The notes under the pieces are model-generated. The model searched no databases and had not been told where the DNA came from. It saw only the letters and a program-made list of their open reading frames with translations. A DNA stretch of 64,000 nt, taken from NCBI RefSeq assembly GCF_029278605.1, contig NZ_CP119573.1, forward strand, positions 2,542,001-2,606,000. Direction: 5' to 3'. This document shows, piece after piece, positions 1 to 7,288 of the stretch (its first letter is position 1; each line of letters starts with the position of its first letter). A program made the translations under genes and the position numbers. The DNA comes from Cupriavidus sp. WKF15 (GTDB lineage: Bacteria > Pseudomonadota > Gammaproteobacteria > Burkholderiales > Burkholderiaceae).

Positions 1-1226
1 ACTGCGTGGTCCTGGCGAAACCCGAAAACCACCAGCAGACCTTCGCCACGCCTTACAGTCCGGCGTTCTCCGGCGAAGTCCGCGTGCCGGTGAGCAGCGT
101 GGCGCCGATGCCGATGAGCGAGCGCAAGATCATCGCCCGGCGCGCGGCGATGGAGCTCAAGCCAAACAGCGTGGTGAATCTCGGCATCGGCATGCCGGAA
201 GGTGTCGCCAGTATCGCCAACGAGGAACGGATCCTCGACCTCATGACGCTCACCGCGGAACCTGGCGTGATCGGCGGCATTCCCGCCGGTGGGTTGAACT
301 TCGGAGCGGCCACCAATCCGGACGCGATCATCGACCAGCCCTATCAGTTCGACTTCTATGACGGCGGCGGACTTGACCTCGCCTTCCTCGGGCTGGCGCA
401 GGCCGATGCCCAGGGCAACCTGAATGTATCCAGGTTCGGACCGCGCCTGGCCGGCGCAGGAGGCTTTATCAACATCAGCCAGAACGCAAAGAAGGTCGTG
501 TTCGTCGGTACCTTCATGGCGGGCGGCAGCGAAATCGAGGTCATCGACGGCAAGCTCCAGATCCACCGCGATGGCAGCGCCAGGAAGTTCGTCCAGGAAG
601 TGGAGCACCGCACGTTTTCCGGACCCCACGCGGCTGCGGCGCTAAAGCCAGTCCTCTATATCACCGAGCGTTGCGTATTCGAACTGGGCGCACAAGGCCT
701 GGAACTCATCGAGATTGCGCCCGGCGTCGATCTGGAGCGCGACATCCTTGCAAAGATGGATTTCGTACCGATCGTGCGCTCCCCTGCGCTGATGGATGCT
801 CGCATCTTCAGCCCCGAGCCGATGGGGCTGCGCGCGGACGTGTTGCGCCTGCCATTGGCAGCGCGCGTCAACTATGACGACGAAAAGAACATCCTGTTCC
901 TGAATTTCGAGCAGCTCGAGGTGAAGCGCGCAGAGGACATCGCGGCGATCCGCGCACAGGTATGCCGCGTCTGCGAGCCACTGGGCCACAAGGTCTATGC
1001 CGTGGTCAACTACGAAGGCTTCGTGCTTGACCGCAGCGTGGAAGATGCCTATGTCGAAATGATCGCGGAAATGGTCCGGCGTTTTTATATCGGCGTGACC
1101 CGCTTCACCACCAGCGGCTTTATGCGCGCCAAGCTCGGCGATACCCTCGCCCGGCGCGGGCTGGCTCCCTATGTCTATGAGACCGAGGCCGAGGCGAAGG
1201 CGTACTTGCGTGACCAGTCAGCCTGA
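1..1226 (+). CDS. Acyl-CoA:acetate/3-ketoacid CoA-transferase, 5' truncated by window edge
   Basis: The reading frame is open to the left edge, so the N-terminal part is missing; about 407 codons are visible. Members of the propionate CoA-transferase / YdiF family run to roughly 520-660 residues, so this is the C-terminal majority. The family moves CoA between short-chain acyl-CoAs and acetate through a glutamyl-CoA thioester. The motif [10 protein letters not shown] (near residue 85 counting from the GTG at 6) carries the expected catalytic glutamate, and [13 protein letters not shown] follows it. The protein is cytosolic. Substrate cannot be told from sequence: propionate, acetoacetate and other short acids are all possible. 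A zinc-ribbon-like mini-gene follows 36 bases downstream on the same strand. Confidence 0.85.
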   Translation, partial: CVVLAKPENHQQTFATPYSPAFSGEVRVPVSSVAPMPMSERKIIARRAAMELKPNSVVNLGIGMPEGVASIANEERILDLMTLTAEPGVIGGIPAGGLNFGAATNPDAIIDQPYQFDFYDGGGLDLAFLGLAQADAQGNLNVSRFGPRLAGAGGFINISQNAKKVVFVGTFMAGGSEIEVIDGKLQIHRDGSARKFVQEVEHRTFSGPHAAAALKPVLYITERCVFELGAQGLELIEIAPGVDLERDILAKMDFVPIVRSPALMDARIFSPEPMGLRADVLRLPLAARVNYDDEKNILFLNFEQLEVKRAEDIAAIRAQVCRVCEPLGHKVYAVVNYEGFVLDRSVEDAYVEMIAEMVRRFYIGVTRFTTSGFMRAKLGDTLARRGLAPYVYETEAEAKAYLRDQSA

Positions 1227-1262
1227 CGACTGCGCAGTCATCTCGTGCTACGATCCGCGCAA

Positions 1263-1457
1263 ATGAAAAAGCCTATCTACTACACCTGCCAGAACCAGTC
1301 CTGTGGAACCCGCTGGGAGTCCACCGAAGTGGTTGTCGTCAACGAGGGCCAGGGCCCACTGTTCCGCTGCCCGATCTGCGGCGCGCGCAATGCATTGGCC
1401 GCGCGCGAAGAGGACGGCGTGACCGTTTATCGACAACGCCGGACGACCGGCTCCTGA
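1263..1457 (+). CDS. Small zinc-ribbon-like protein, 64 aa
   Basis: This small cytosolic protein begins MKKPIYYTC. It has a CQNQSC pair near residues 9-14 and a CPIC pair near residues 36-39, the usual four-cysteine layout of a zinc ribbon; a Trp (TRWES) follows the first pair. Zinc ribbons of this size often bind nucleic acid or protein partners, but no specific role can be assigned. The ATG at 1263 is preferred because the homology-like part begins there; an in-frame GTG at 1245 would add six residues. It may be co-transcribed with the CoA-transferase just upstream. Confidence 0.6.
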   Translation: MKKPIYYTCQNQSCGTRWESTEVVVVNEGQGPLFRCPICGARNALAAREEDGVTVYRQRRTTGS

Positions 1458-1481
1458 CGCAACGGCACTGAATCTGCCGCT

Positions 1482-1814
1482 CAGGTCGAGCCGCGTTCGG
1501 CGGCCGTGCGCGAGCGTCTCGGCGATGCGGTGCCGATCATGGTCGACGCCAACCAGCAATGGGACCGCCCCACCGCGCAGCGCATGTGCCGCACGTTCGA
1601 GTCCTTCAACCTCGTCTGGATCGAGGAACCGCTGGATGCCTACGACCACGAGGGCCATGCCGCGCTGGCAACGCAGTTCGACACGCCGATCGCGAAGCTG
1701 CTCGAAGTCGGCTTCGAGATCGTCGCCAAAACGCCGGAGCAGTTCACCGCGTTCCAGGCGTCGGAGTTCGCGCGCTGGAAGAAGGTAATCCAACTGGGCA
1801 AGATCACGGCGACT
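1482..1814 (+). pseudogene. Chimeric remnant: enolase-superfamily fragment joined to a TctC/Bug fragment
   Basis: One open frame carries pieces of two unrelated families. From 1482 to about 1694 the translation resembles the core of a mandelate racemase / muconate lactonizing enzyme-type sugar-acid dehydratase: MVDANQQWDRPTAQRM with the metal-binding Asp, then VWIEEPLDAYDHEGH with the metal-binding Glu. It stops at DTPIA, where such enzymes normally continue TGEM. From about 1695 the frame becomes KLLEVGFEIVAKTPEQF and then FARWKKVIQLGKI, which resembles the C-terminal end of Bug-family (TctC) periplasmic substrate-binding proteins. Neither piece has its start or remaining domains. The best reading is a deletion that fused two neighbouring genes, leaving a non-functional scar. 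Family assignments are from motif memory, not a search. Confidence 0.6.
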
Positions 1815-1839
1815 GAACGGCCCGCCGCCGGCGCCAGAT

Positions 1840-3126
1840 TCAGCCTGCGCTCCTGGCGCCATCGTGCCCGGCACCGTTGGACCGCTTGGTGCGCCGGATC
1901 ACCATGAACACGAGCAGCACGACCGGCGCGATCAGCAGCCCCTCGACCAGTTCCGGGTCCATGCCCAGGTGCAGGGCATGCAGCGAACGCAGGCCAACCG
2001 CCGTCAGCGACAGCACGTAATAGGAAATCGCCGCCACGGAAAGCCCTTCCACCGCGTGCTGCAGGTGAAGCTGCGTGCGGGCGGTGCGATCCATGCCCGC
2101 CAGCAGCCGCATCGTATTGCCTTCCTGCGCCAGGCTGACGCGCGTGCGCAACAGGTCGACCGCGCGTGCGACGCGCGTGGTGAATTGCTCCAGGCGATTT
2201 GCGCTGGCGCGGCACGTGTCCATGGCCGGCGTGAAGCGGCGCTCCATGAATTCGGCGATGGTCGGGATGCCCTCGATGCGTTCCTCGCGCAGCTCCTGGA
2301 TACGGGCCATCACCAGGCGCTCGTACGCGCGGCTGGCGCTGAAGCGGTGGCTCGACTCCGCCAGCGCCTCGCCGCGCACGGCAAGGTGCGTGAGCTCCTG
2401 CAGCAGATTGGCATCCACCTTGTCGTCCGGCGCGGAGTCCATGCGGTGCATCAGCCCGGCCAGCGCGCGCTGCAGCACATCGAGCGAGCGGCCCAGCTCG
2501 CGCGCGGCGGGCAGCGCCAGCAGGGCCATCATGCGATAGGTCTCGATCTCGTACAGCCGCTGCAACAGACGTCCGCCCTGCGCCTCGCGGAAGCCCTCGT
2601 CGATGACAAGGAAGCGCGAGAAGCCATCGCGCTTGATGGTCCAGTCGCAATAGACTTCGCCGTTGCCCAGCACGCGGCTGCCGACCTTGATCGGGCCGTC
2701 GATCCACTGCCGGTAGTTATGGCGCGCCATCGGCGCATGCTCGCCGGATACCAGCTCCATACGGATCGCGACGAAGCGCATGCCCGCGATCTGCTCGAAC
2801 CAGGCCTGCGGCACGTGCTCGGTGGCCAGGCCCGAGAAGTAGTCCGTGTCGTGCCGGCTGGCCACGAAGGTGTAGGTGGAGAATTCCGTGTGGCGTTCCC
2901 ACTTCAGCTGGCGCTCGCCACTCCAATGCGCGGCATAGTGCGTGCTGCCCGGCTCGGGCGCCGGCATGCCGGTGAGATCGCACAACGCGCTCAGCAACTG
3001 CTCATGCACGGCGGTGTCGTCCCCCGCATAGATCGCCAGGTGAGCGAGGGCGACGGAGCCCGACAACCGCAGGAAAGGTCTTGCGTGCAGTTCGTTGGCA
3101 AGGCTCGCGCGCAGGGCGTGGTCCAT
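1840..3126 (-). CDS. DUF3422 family membrane-anchored protein, 428 aa
   Basis: The protein starts MDHALRASLANELHARPF, the characteristic DUF3422 opening, and has full family length. The N-terminal three quarters are soluble. The C-terminus holds two hydrophobic segments (around VAAISYYVLSLTAVGL and GLLIAPVVLLVFMVI), so it is probably anchored in the inner membrane by a terminal hairpin with a short basic tail (RRTKRS). The family is common in proteobacteria and has no established biochemical role known to me. It is read alone; the gene to its left on this strand is absent, and the 180 bases upstream lead to a LysR gene on the same strand. Confidence 0.85.
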   Translation of the reverse strand: MDHALRASLANELHARPFLRLSGSVALAHLAIYAGDDTAVHEQLLSALCDLTGMPAPEPGSTHYAAHWSGERQLKWERHTEFSTYTFVASRHDTDYFSGLATEHVPQAWFEQIAGMRFVAIRMELVSGEHAPMARHNYRQWIDGPIKVGSRVLGNGEVYCDWTIKRDGFSRFLVIDEGFREAQGGRLLQRLYEIETYRMMALLALPAARELGRSLDVLQRALAGLMHRMDSAPDDKVDANLLQELTHLAVRGEALAESSHRFSASRAYERLVMARIQELREERIEGIPTIAEFMERRFTPAMDTCRASANRLEQFTTRVARAVDLLRTRVSLAQEGNTMRLLAGMDRTARTQLHLQHAVEGLSVAAISYYVLSLTAVGLRSLHALHLGMDPELVEGLLIAPVVLLVFMVIRRTKRSNGAGHDGARSAG

Positions 3127-3307
3127 ATTCGAAGATCTCTCGGTAGGTTTTGGTCGGTAGCTTGCGTGAGGATATCAGCCGAACATGACCGGACGGCTGT
3201 CAGATTGCTGTCAGGACGGTGGTCAGGGCATAGCCGTCAGTCGTTCGCGTGAAGTCCCCCCTGTCGGACGCGTCGCTGCCCCGGTGCGGCGGGTTGGACA
3301 CATCGGA

Positions 3308-4159
3308 TCAGGCTCTCAGGTCCGCCAGCATCTGTTCGGCAAGGAAGTCGCAGGGCGGCCGCGCGGAGCCGGCGCTGCGCGCCAGGACTACCTCCAGAGA
3401 AGGAAGCGGCGGAAGCCCTTCCGCTTCGCCAAGCAGTGCCAGGTGCTGCGGGATGCTGCAGCGAGCCAGGGGCGCTACCGCCAGCCCCGCCTCGACCATG
3501 CTGATCAAGCCCAGCAGGCTCGGGCTCTCATAGGACATCCGGTAGCGGATGCCCGCCCCCTGCAGCGCGCTGATGGCGTGCCCGCGCGCCGCGCTGCCAT
3601 GCGCAAAGACCGCGATCGGCAACGGGCGCTCCTTCCACACCTGCCGGTTGCCACGGGCCGCGGCCCAGGCCATTGGCTCATGCCGCATGAATTCCCCGGT
3701 AACGCCGCGCGTCTTCGTGATGCACGCCAGGTCAAGCGTGTTGTCCTTCAGCAAGGGGATCAGCGCATGGCTCGGCAGGCCGATCACGCGGATCTCCACG
3801 CGCGGATGCGCGACCGCGAACTTGCGCAGCACCGTGGGCAGCAGCGACGAAGCGTAGTCATCGGGCACGCCGATCGTGACCCGTCCGCGGATCTCCGGAC
3901 GCACCACCGCCGCCCAGGCCTCCTCGCGCATGGCCAGCATCTGCCGGCCGTAGTTGGCCAGTACCCTGCCATCCTCGGTCAGCGCGACGTTGCGGGTCGT
4001 CCGTTCGAACAGCGGCTTGCCGAGCGCTTCTTCGATCGCCTTGACCTGCATGCTGATGGCCGACGGCGAGCGATGCAGGGATTCGGCCGCGCGCGCGAAT
4101 GATCCAGCGTCGGCAACAGCGACGACCATCTCCAGGACATCGAGATCGAGTTTCCTCAT
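3308..4159 (-). CDS. LysR-family transcriptional regulator, 283 aa
   Basis: The N-terminal winged helix-turn-helix is clear (SFARAAESLHRSPSAISMQV, residues about 18-37) and is followed by the KPLFERTTR and LTEDGR signatures of LysR proteins. The rest is the periplasmic-binding-protein-like effector domain. Length is slightly short for the family but complete. It is divergent from the LysE-family exporter at 4276, with about 116 bases between the starts. That arrangement is typical of a LysR protein controlling its neighbour and itself, as ArgP/LysG does for lysE/argO. The effector is unknown. Confidence 0.9.
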   Translation of the reverse strand: MRKLDLDVLEMVVAVADAGSFARAAESLHRSPSAISMQVKAIEEALGKPLFERTTRNVALTEDGRVLANYGRQMLAMREEAWAAVVRPEIRGRVTIGVPDDYASSLLPTVLRKFAVAHPRVEIRVIGLPSHALIPLLKDNTLDLACITKTRGVTGEFMRHEPMAWAAARGNRQVWKERPLPIAVFAHGSAARGHAISALQGAGIRYRMSYESPSLLGLISMVEAGLAVAPLARCSIPQHLALLGEAEGLPPLPSLEVVLARSAGSARPPCDFLAEQMLADLRA

Positions 4160-4275
4160 GCGGCAGCAATAAGTCAGAAAACCTGAATAATTGGATCAGT
4201 ATAATTCGTTTTACTTAGCGATCCCGCGCTTCGATACTGCCACCATCGTCTGCGAGAAAGTGACAGGTGGGGCAA

Positions 4276-4896
4276 ATGAGAGCGATGTACGAGTTCATGG
4301 CGGTAGGCGGCCTGCTGGCGATCACGCCGGGGCCGAACATGGTCTACGTGATGGCGCGATCGGTCTCGCAGGGCACCCGGGCGGGCCTGATCTCGCTCGC
4401 GGGCGTGATGCTTGGCTACCTGTCTTATATGCTCGGTGCGGCATTCGGGATCAGTGCGCTGTTCCTCGCGATCCCGGGAGCCGCGCGCGTGCTGGCCGTC
4501 TGTGGCGCGCTCTACCTGCTCTATATGGCCTGGCAGATGCTGAAGCCGGGTGGCCGCTCACCGTTGCAGGTCGAAGCGGCTTCGGCCGAGCGGCCACGCC
4601 GCCTGTTTGCCATGGGGGCGATGACCAGCCTGCTCAATCCGAAACTCGCGCTGGTGTTCCTGTCCGTCCTGCCGCAGTTCATCGATGACAAGGCCGGCGA
4701 TGTGCTGGGGCAATCGGTCGTGCTCGGGCTGGCGCTGACCGCCGCATTTGCCGGCGTCAATGCGCTCGTCGCGGTGTCATCGGGCCGCGCGGCGGGGATG
4801 ATGGCGCAGCGTCCGCAATGGCTGCTGGCGCAGCGCTGCGTGACAGGCGGCATACTGGTCCTGCTGGGCTTGCGGATGGGAATTCAGGCCTGGTGA
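4276..4896 (+). CDS. LysE/RhtB-family exporter, 206 aa
   Basis: A small integral membrane protein with the LysE-family signature ITPGPNM near residues 17-23 and about six hydrophobic segments. LysE/RhtB proteins export amino acids or related small metabolites across the inner membrane. The start is uncertain: an AGGTGGGG ribosome-binding site at about 4264-4271 favours the ATG at 4276 over the ATG at 4285, while a GTG at 4267 would lie inside the binding site. Divergent from the LysR gene at 3308-4159, which probably regulates it. Substrate not predictable. Confidence 0.88.
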   Translation: MRAMYEFMAVGGLLAITPGPNMVYVMARSVSQGTRAGLISLAGVMLGYLSYMLGAAFGISALFLAIPGAARVLAVCGALYLLYMAWQMLKPGGRSPLQVEAASAERPRRLFAMGAMTSLLNPKLALVFLSVLPQFIDDKAGDVLGQSVVLGLALTAAFAGVNALVAVSSGRAAGMMAQRPQWLLAQRCVTGGILVLLGLRMGIQAW

Positions 4897-4935
4897 GTGC
4901 CGCTTGTCATGGCCGGGTCTGAAGACCAAGCCCCT

Positions 4936-5187
4936 TTATTCGTGCCCCGTCACCGCGCGCTTAGTCGCGTGATAGCCGTGTTTGGTCGCGTCACCAACCG
5001 CATGCCCGGCCGACTTCACGCCGCGGCCGATGGCGAACGTCGCATCGCGCACGGCATGGCCGCCCTGCTTGCCTGCCGCCTTGACGTTGTCCTTGAATGC
5101 ATGGGCATCCCCGGACAGGCTCGCCTGCGCGAGCGGGGTCGCCGCAGCGAGGGTGATCGCGATGATCAGAGTCTTTGCCTGCCTCAT
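4936..5187 (-). CDS. Small secreted Ala/Lys/His-rich protein, 83 aa
   Basis: The N-terminus (MRQAKTLIIAITLAAATPLAQAS) is a classic Sec signal peptide with a likely cleavage after AQA. The mature part of about 60 residues is rich in Ala, Lys, His and Gly and contains loosely repeated blocks: GHAVRDATFAIGRGVKSA and GHAVGDATKHGYHATKRAV. Such blocks predict amphipathic helices, as in small periplasmic stress or entericidin-like proteins, but I do not recognise a family. It lies convergent to the LysE gene, with 39 bases between the stops. Confidence 0.65.
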   Translation of the reverse strand: MRQAKTLIIAITLAAATPLAQASLSGDAHAFKDNVKAAGKQGGHAVRDATFAIGRGVKSAGHAVGDATKHGYHATKRAVTGHE

Positions 5188-5295
5188 GCCTGTGTGTCCT
5201 TTTCATTGGCCTGGTATCGGCCGTCACGGCAAGTGCCATAGGTATATTTTACGCTGGCACAGTCGGGGGGCTGTGGGGATGATTGGGGTGTCGCG

Positions 5296-5364
5296 CTTGG
5301 CAGGCGCTGCTGTTTCGCCGGCGTAGCCGGCGAGTCACTTTTTGTCCGAGCGGCGCCTGCCAAG
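5296..5364. repeat. Intergenic hairpin repeat, copy R1
   Basis: The element starts CTTGGCAGGCGC and ends GGCGCCTGCCAAG, so its ends are inverted repeats. Inside is the hairpin CGCCGGC-GTA-GCCGGCG followed by CACTTTTTGTCCGAGC. Related copies occur at 52405, 54389, 56289, 56357 and 56510-56975. It fills most of the 269-base gap between the small secreted gene and the beta-lactamase-fold gene, where no coding sequence is convincing. It may serve as a bidirectional terminator. Confidence 0.7.
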
Positions 5365-5456
5365 AACGACGAGCCTGGCATCACCGAAGCCTTCCGCCGG
5401 CAAACCAGTGGCGCATGCCAAGCACGACAGCGCAATACATACACCACCACAACCCC

Positions 5457-6713
5457 TCAGCGCACCGCCGTCCCCGGTTCAGTGATAGCGCTGTAGACCA
5501 GCGTGCGCAGCTGGCGTCGCACGGGATAGGCCGAAGAAGGCAGAAGCTGGGTCAGGAAGAGACCGATGAGTTCCTCCTGAGGATCCACCCAGAAGAAAGT
5601 GCTGGCCGCCCCGCCCCAGAAGAAATCGCCGGCGCTGCCGGGGATCAGCGTCGATTCCGGCGTCACGGTCGTGGCAAAGCCGAGCCCGAATCCCACGCCG
5701 TCATAGGTAGCCTCGCTGAACATCGAGCGCGACAGGCGCGGCAGGTCCACGCCGCCTGGCAGGTGGTTCGCGGTCATCAGCTTCAGGGTCTTCGGCCCGA
5801 GCAAGCGCACGCCGTCGAGTTCGCCCCCTTGCAGCAGCATGCGCGCGAAGCGCATATAGTCCGCCGCCGTCGACACCAACCCGCCTCCGCCCGAGATGAA
5901 GCTTGGCGGCTTCAGGTAGGGGCTCGTGCGAGGGTCGTCCTGCAGCATCGGCCCCTTCTTCGATACGACTTTGGAGCCGAGGACGCCCACGGCATAACAG
6001 GCGCAGAAGCGCGATGCCTTGTCTTCCGGCACGTGGAAGGCGGTGTCGACCATGCCGAGCGGATCGAAGATGCGTGCCTTCAGGAAGTCCTCGAACGGCA
6101 TGCCGCTGACCTTGCCGACCAGGTAGCCAAGCACGTCAGTGGAGACCGAGTAGTTCCAGGCCTCGCCCGGCGAGAATTCAAGCGGCAGCGTGGCCAGCTT
6201 CTCGATCATCTCGTCCAGCGTGCCTTCGGTGGCAAGCTCGCCGAGCTTCAGCTTGCGGTACGCCGCGTCGACGTTGGTGTTCTGCTGGAAACCGTAGGTA
6301 AGGCCCGAGGTGTGCCGCAGCAGGTCGACCACCAGCATCGGGCGTGCCGGCGGGCGCGTCTGGAAGCTTTCCATGAAGCCACCGACATGGACACCGAGGT
6401 TTTCCCACGCCGGAATGTATTTGCTGACCGGATCGTCCAGCGCGATCTTGCATTCCTCGACCAGCATCATGACCGCCACCGACGTCACGGGCTTGGTCAT
6501 CGAGTAGATGCGGAAGATCGAATCCTGCGCCAGCGGCACCTGCCGCTCGCGGTCGGCCAGGCCGAGCACCGAGTTCAGCGCCAGTTCGCCGCGCCGCCAG
6601 ACCTGGATCAGCGCACCGGGCAGCTTGCCGGTCGCGATATAGGATTCATCGATGAAACGTTCAACGCGGGCAAGCCGCTCGCGGGACATGCCCCGCGTTT
6701 CCCTGCTCTGCAT
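5457..6713 (-). CDS. Beta-lactamase-fold serine hydrolase (class C / esterase type), 418 aa
   Basis: The protein has the serine beta-lactamase / penicillin-binding fold. The SxxK motif is SMTK (residues 71-74) with the nucleophile Ser71. The second motif Tyr is Y188 in WNYSVSTD, which has Val where class C beta-lactamases have Asn. The third-motif region is WGGAAST. No signal peptide is seen, so it is likely cytosolic and more probably an esterase (EstB/LovD-like) than a true beta-lactamase. The ATG at 6713 is chosen because GGGGGAGAG lies six or so bases upstream; the ATG at 6719 abuts that site, and longer starts have no support. It stands alone. Confidence 0.85.
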   Translation of the reverse strand: MQSRETRGMSRERLARVERFIDESYIATGKLPGALIQVWRRGELALNSVLGLADRERQVPLAQDSIFRIYSMTKPVTSVAVMMLVEECKIALDDPVSKYIPAWENLGVHVGGFMESFQTRPPARPMLVVDLLRHTSGLTYGFQQNTNVDAAYRKLKLGELATEGTLDEMIEKLATLPLEFSPGEAWNYSVSTDVLGYLVGKVSGMPFEDFLKARIFDPLGMVDTAFHVPEDKASRFCACYAVGVLGSKVVSKKGPMLQDDPRTSPYLKPPSFISGGGGLVSTAADYMRFARMLLQGGELDGVRLLGPKTLKLMTANHLPGGVDLPRLSRSMFSEATYDGVGFGLGFATTVTPESTLIPGSAGDFFWGGAASTFFWVDPQEELIGLFLTQLLPSSAYPVRRQLRTLVYSAITEPGTAVR

Positions 6714-6956
6714 AGTCATCTCTCCCCCGGGGTATTTGCCTGCGCCGGCACACCGGTCAGTCACGGTCAGTGACGGTCCGGCCGGCCAGGTGCCGCAGCA
6801 GGCGGCGCAAACCCCGCCATCATGACATCGGCGGCGCATTCGCGCCAAGCGCGCATCAGCACCATGCCGAAATTTGCGGCGGAACCGGCCCACGGACCGC
6901 TTGTATCCACTAAATTGGAGACTGGCTTGCAGACGACTGCCAAGGGAGATCACATC

Positions 6957-7214
6957 ATGGCCGCATGGAATCCCCGATTTACCGCCCTGGCGCTTGCAAT
7001 GGCGCTGACCGCCGGCGCCGGCATGTCATGGGGCACGGAGCAGGCGCAGCAACGCCGCGACGCGCGCGACGTCCGGCAGGATACGCGCCAGGACTCGCGG
7101 CAGACCAAGCAGGATTGCCGCGCGGCCAACCAGAAGAGCAACGCGAATTGCCGCCAGGACAAGCGGGATACCAAGCAGGGAGGCCGGCAGACGGCCCGCG
7201 ACATCAAGTATTGA
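6957..7214 (+). CDS. Small secreted Arg/Gln/Asp-rich protein, 85 aa
   Basis: The N-terminus (about 26 residues, hydrophobic, ending near MSWG) looks like a signal peptide. The mature part is built from short repeats of the type DTRQDSRQTKQD, RQDKRDTKQGGRQ, with two cysteines (QDCRAANQ and ANCRQDK) that could form a disulfide. An AAGGGAGA ribosome-binding site precedes the ATG at 6957. The strongly charged, low-complexity composition differs from its neighbours. Probably periplasmic; function unknown. Antisense frames over the same region are less convincing. Confidence 0.65.
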   Translation: MAAWNPRFTALALAMALTAGAGMSWGTEQAQQRRDARDVRQDTRQDSRQTKQDCRAANQKSNANCRQDKRDTKQGGRQTARDIKY

Positions 7215-7222
7215 GCCGCGGG

Positions 7223-7275
7223 CCGGGTAGTAGCCGGGTAGTAGCCGGGTAGTAGCCGGGTAGTGGCCGGGTAGC
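7223..7275. repeat. 11-bp tandem repeat, about 4.7 copies
   Basis: The unit CCGGGTAGTAG is repeated at 7223, 7234 and 7245 exactly, then at 7256 with one change and at 7267 as a partial copy. It lies in the 74-base gap between the convergent small secreted gene and fdhA, directly past both stop codons. Confidence 0.95.
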
Positions 7276-7288
7276 AACGCGCCGGCCG

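Noticed and set aside
5283..6773. Long plus-strand frame (496 codons) over the beta-lactamase-fold gene
   Set aside because: Its product is Arg/His/Gln-rich without motifs, typical of an antisense shadow in GC-rich DNA. The minus-strand frame has SxxK and Tyr motifs.
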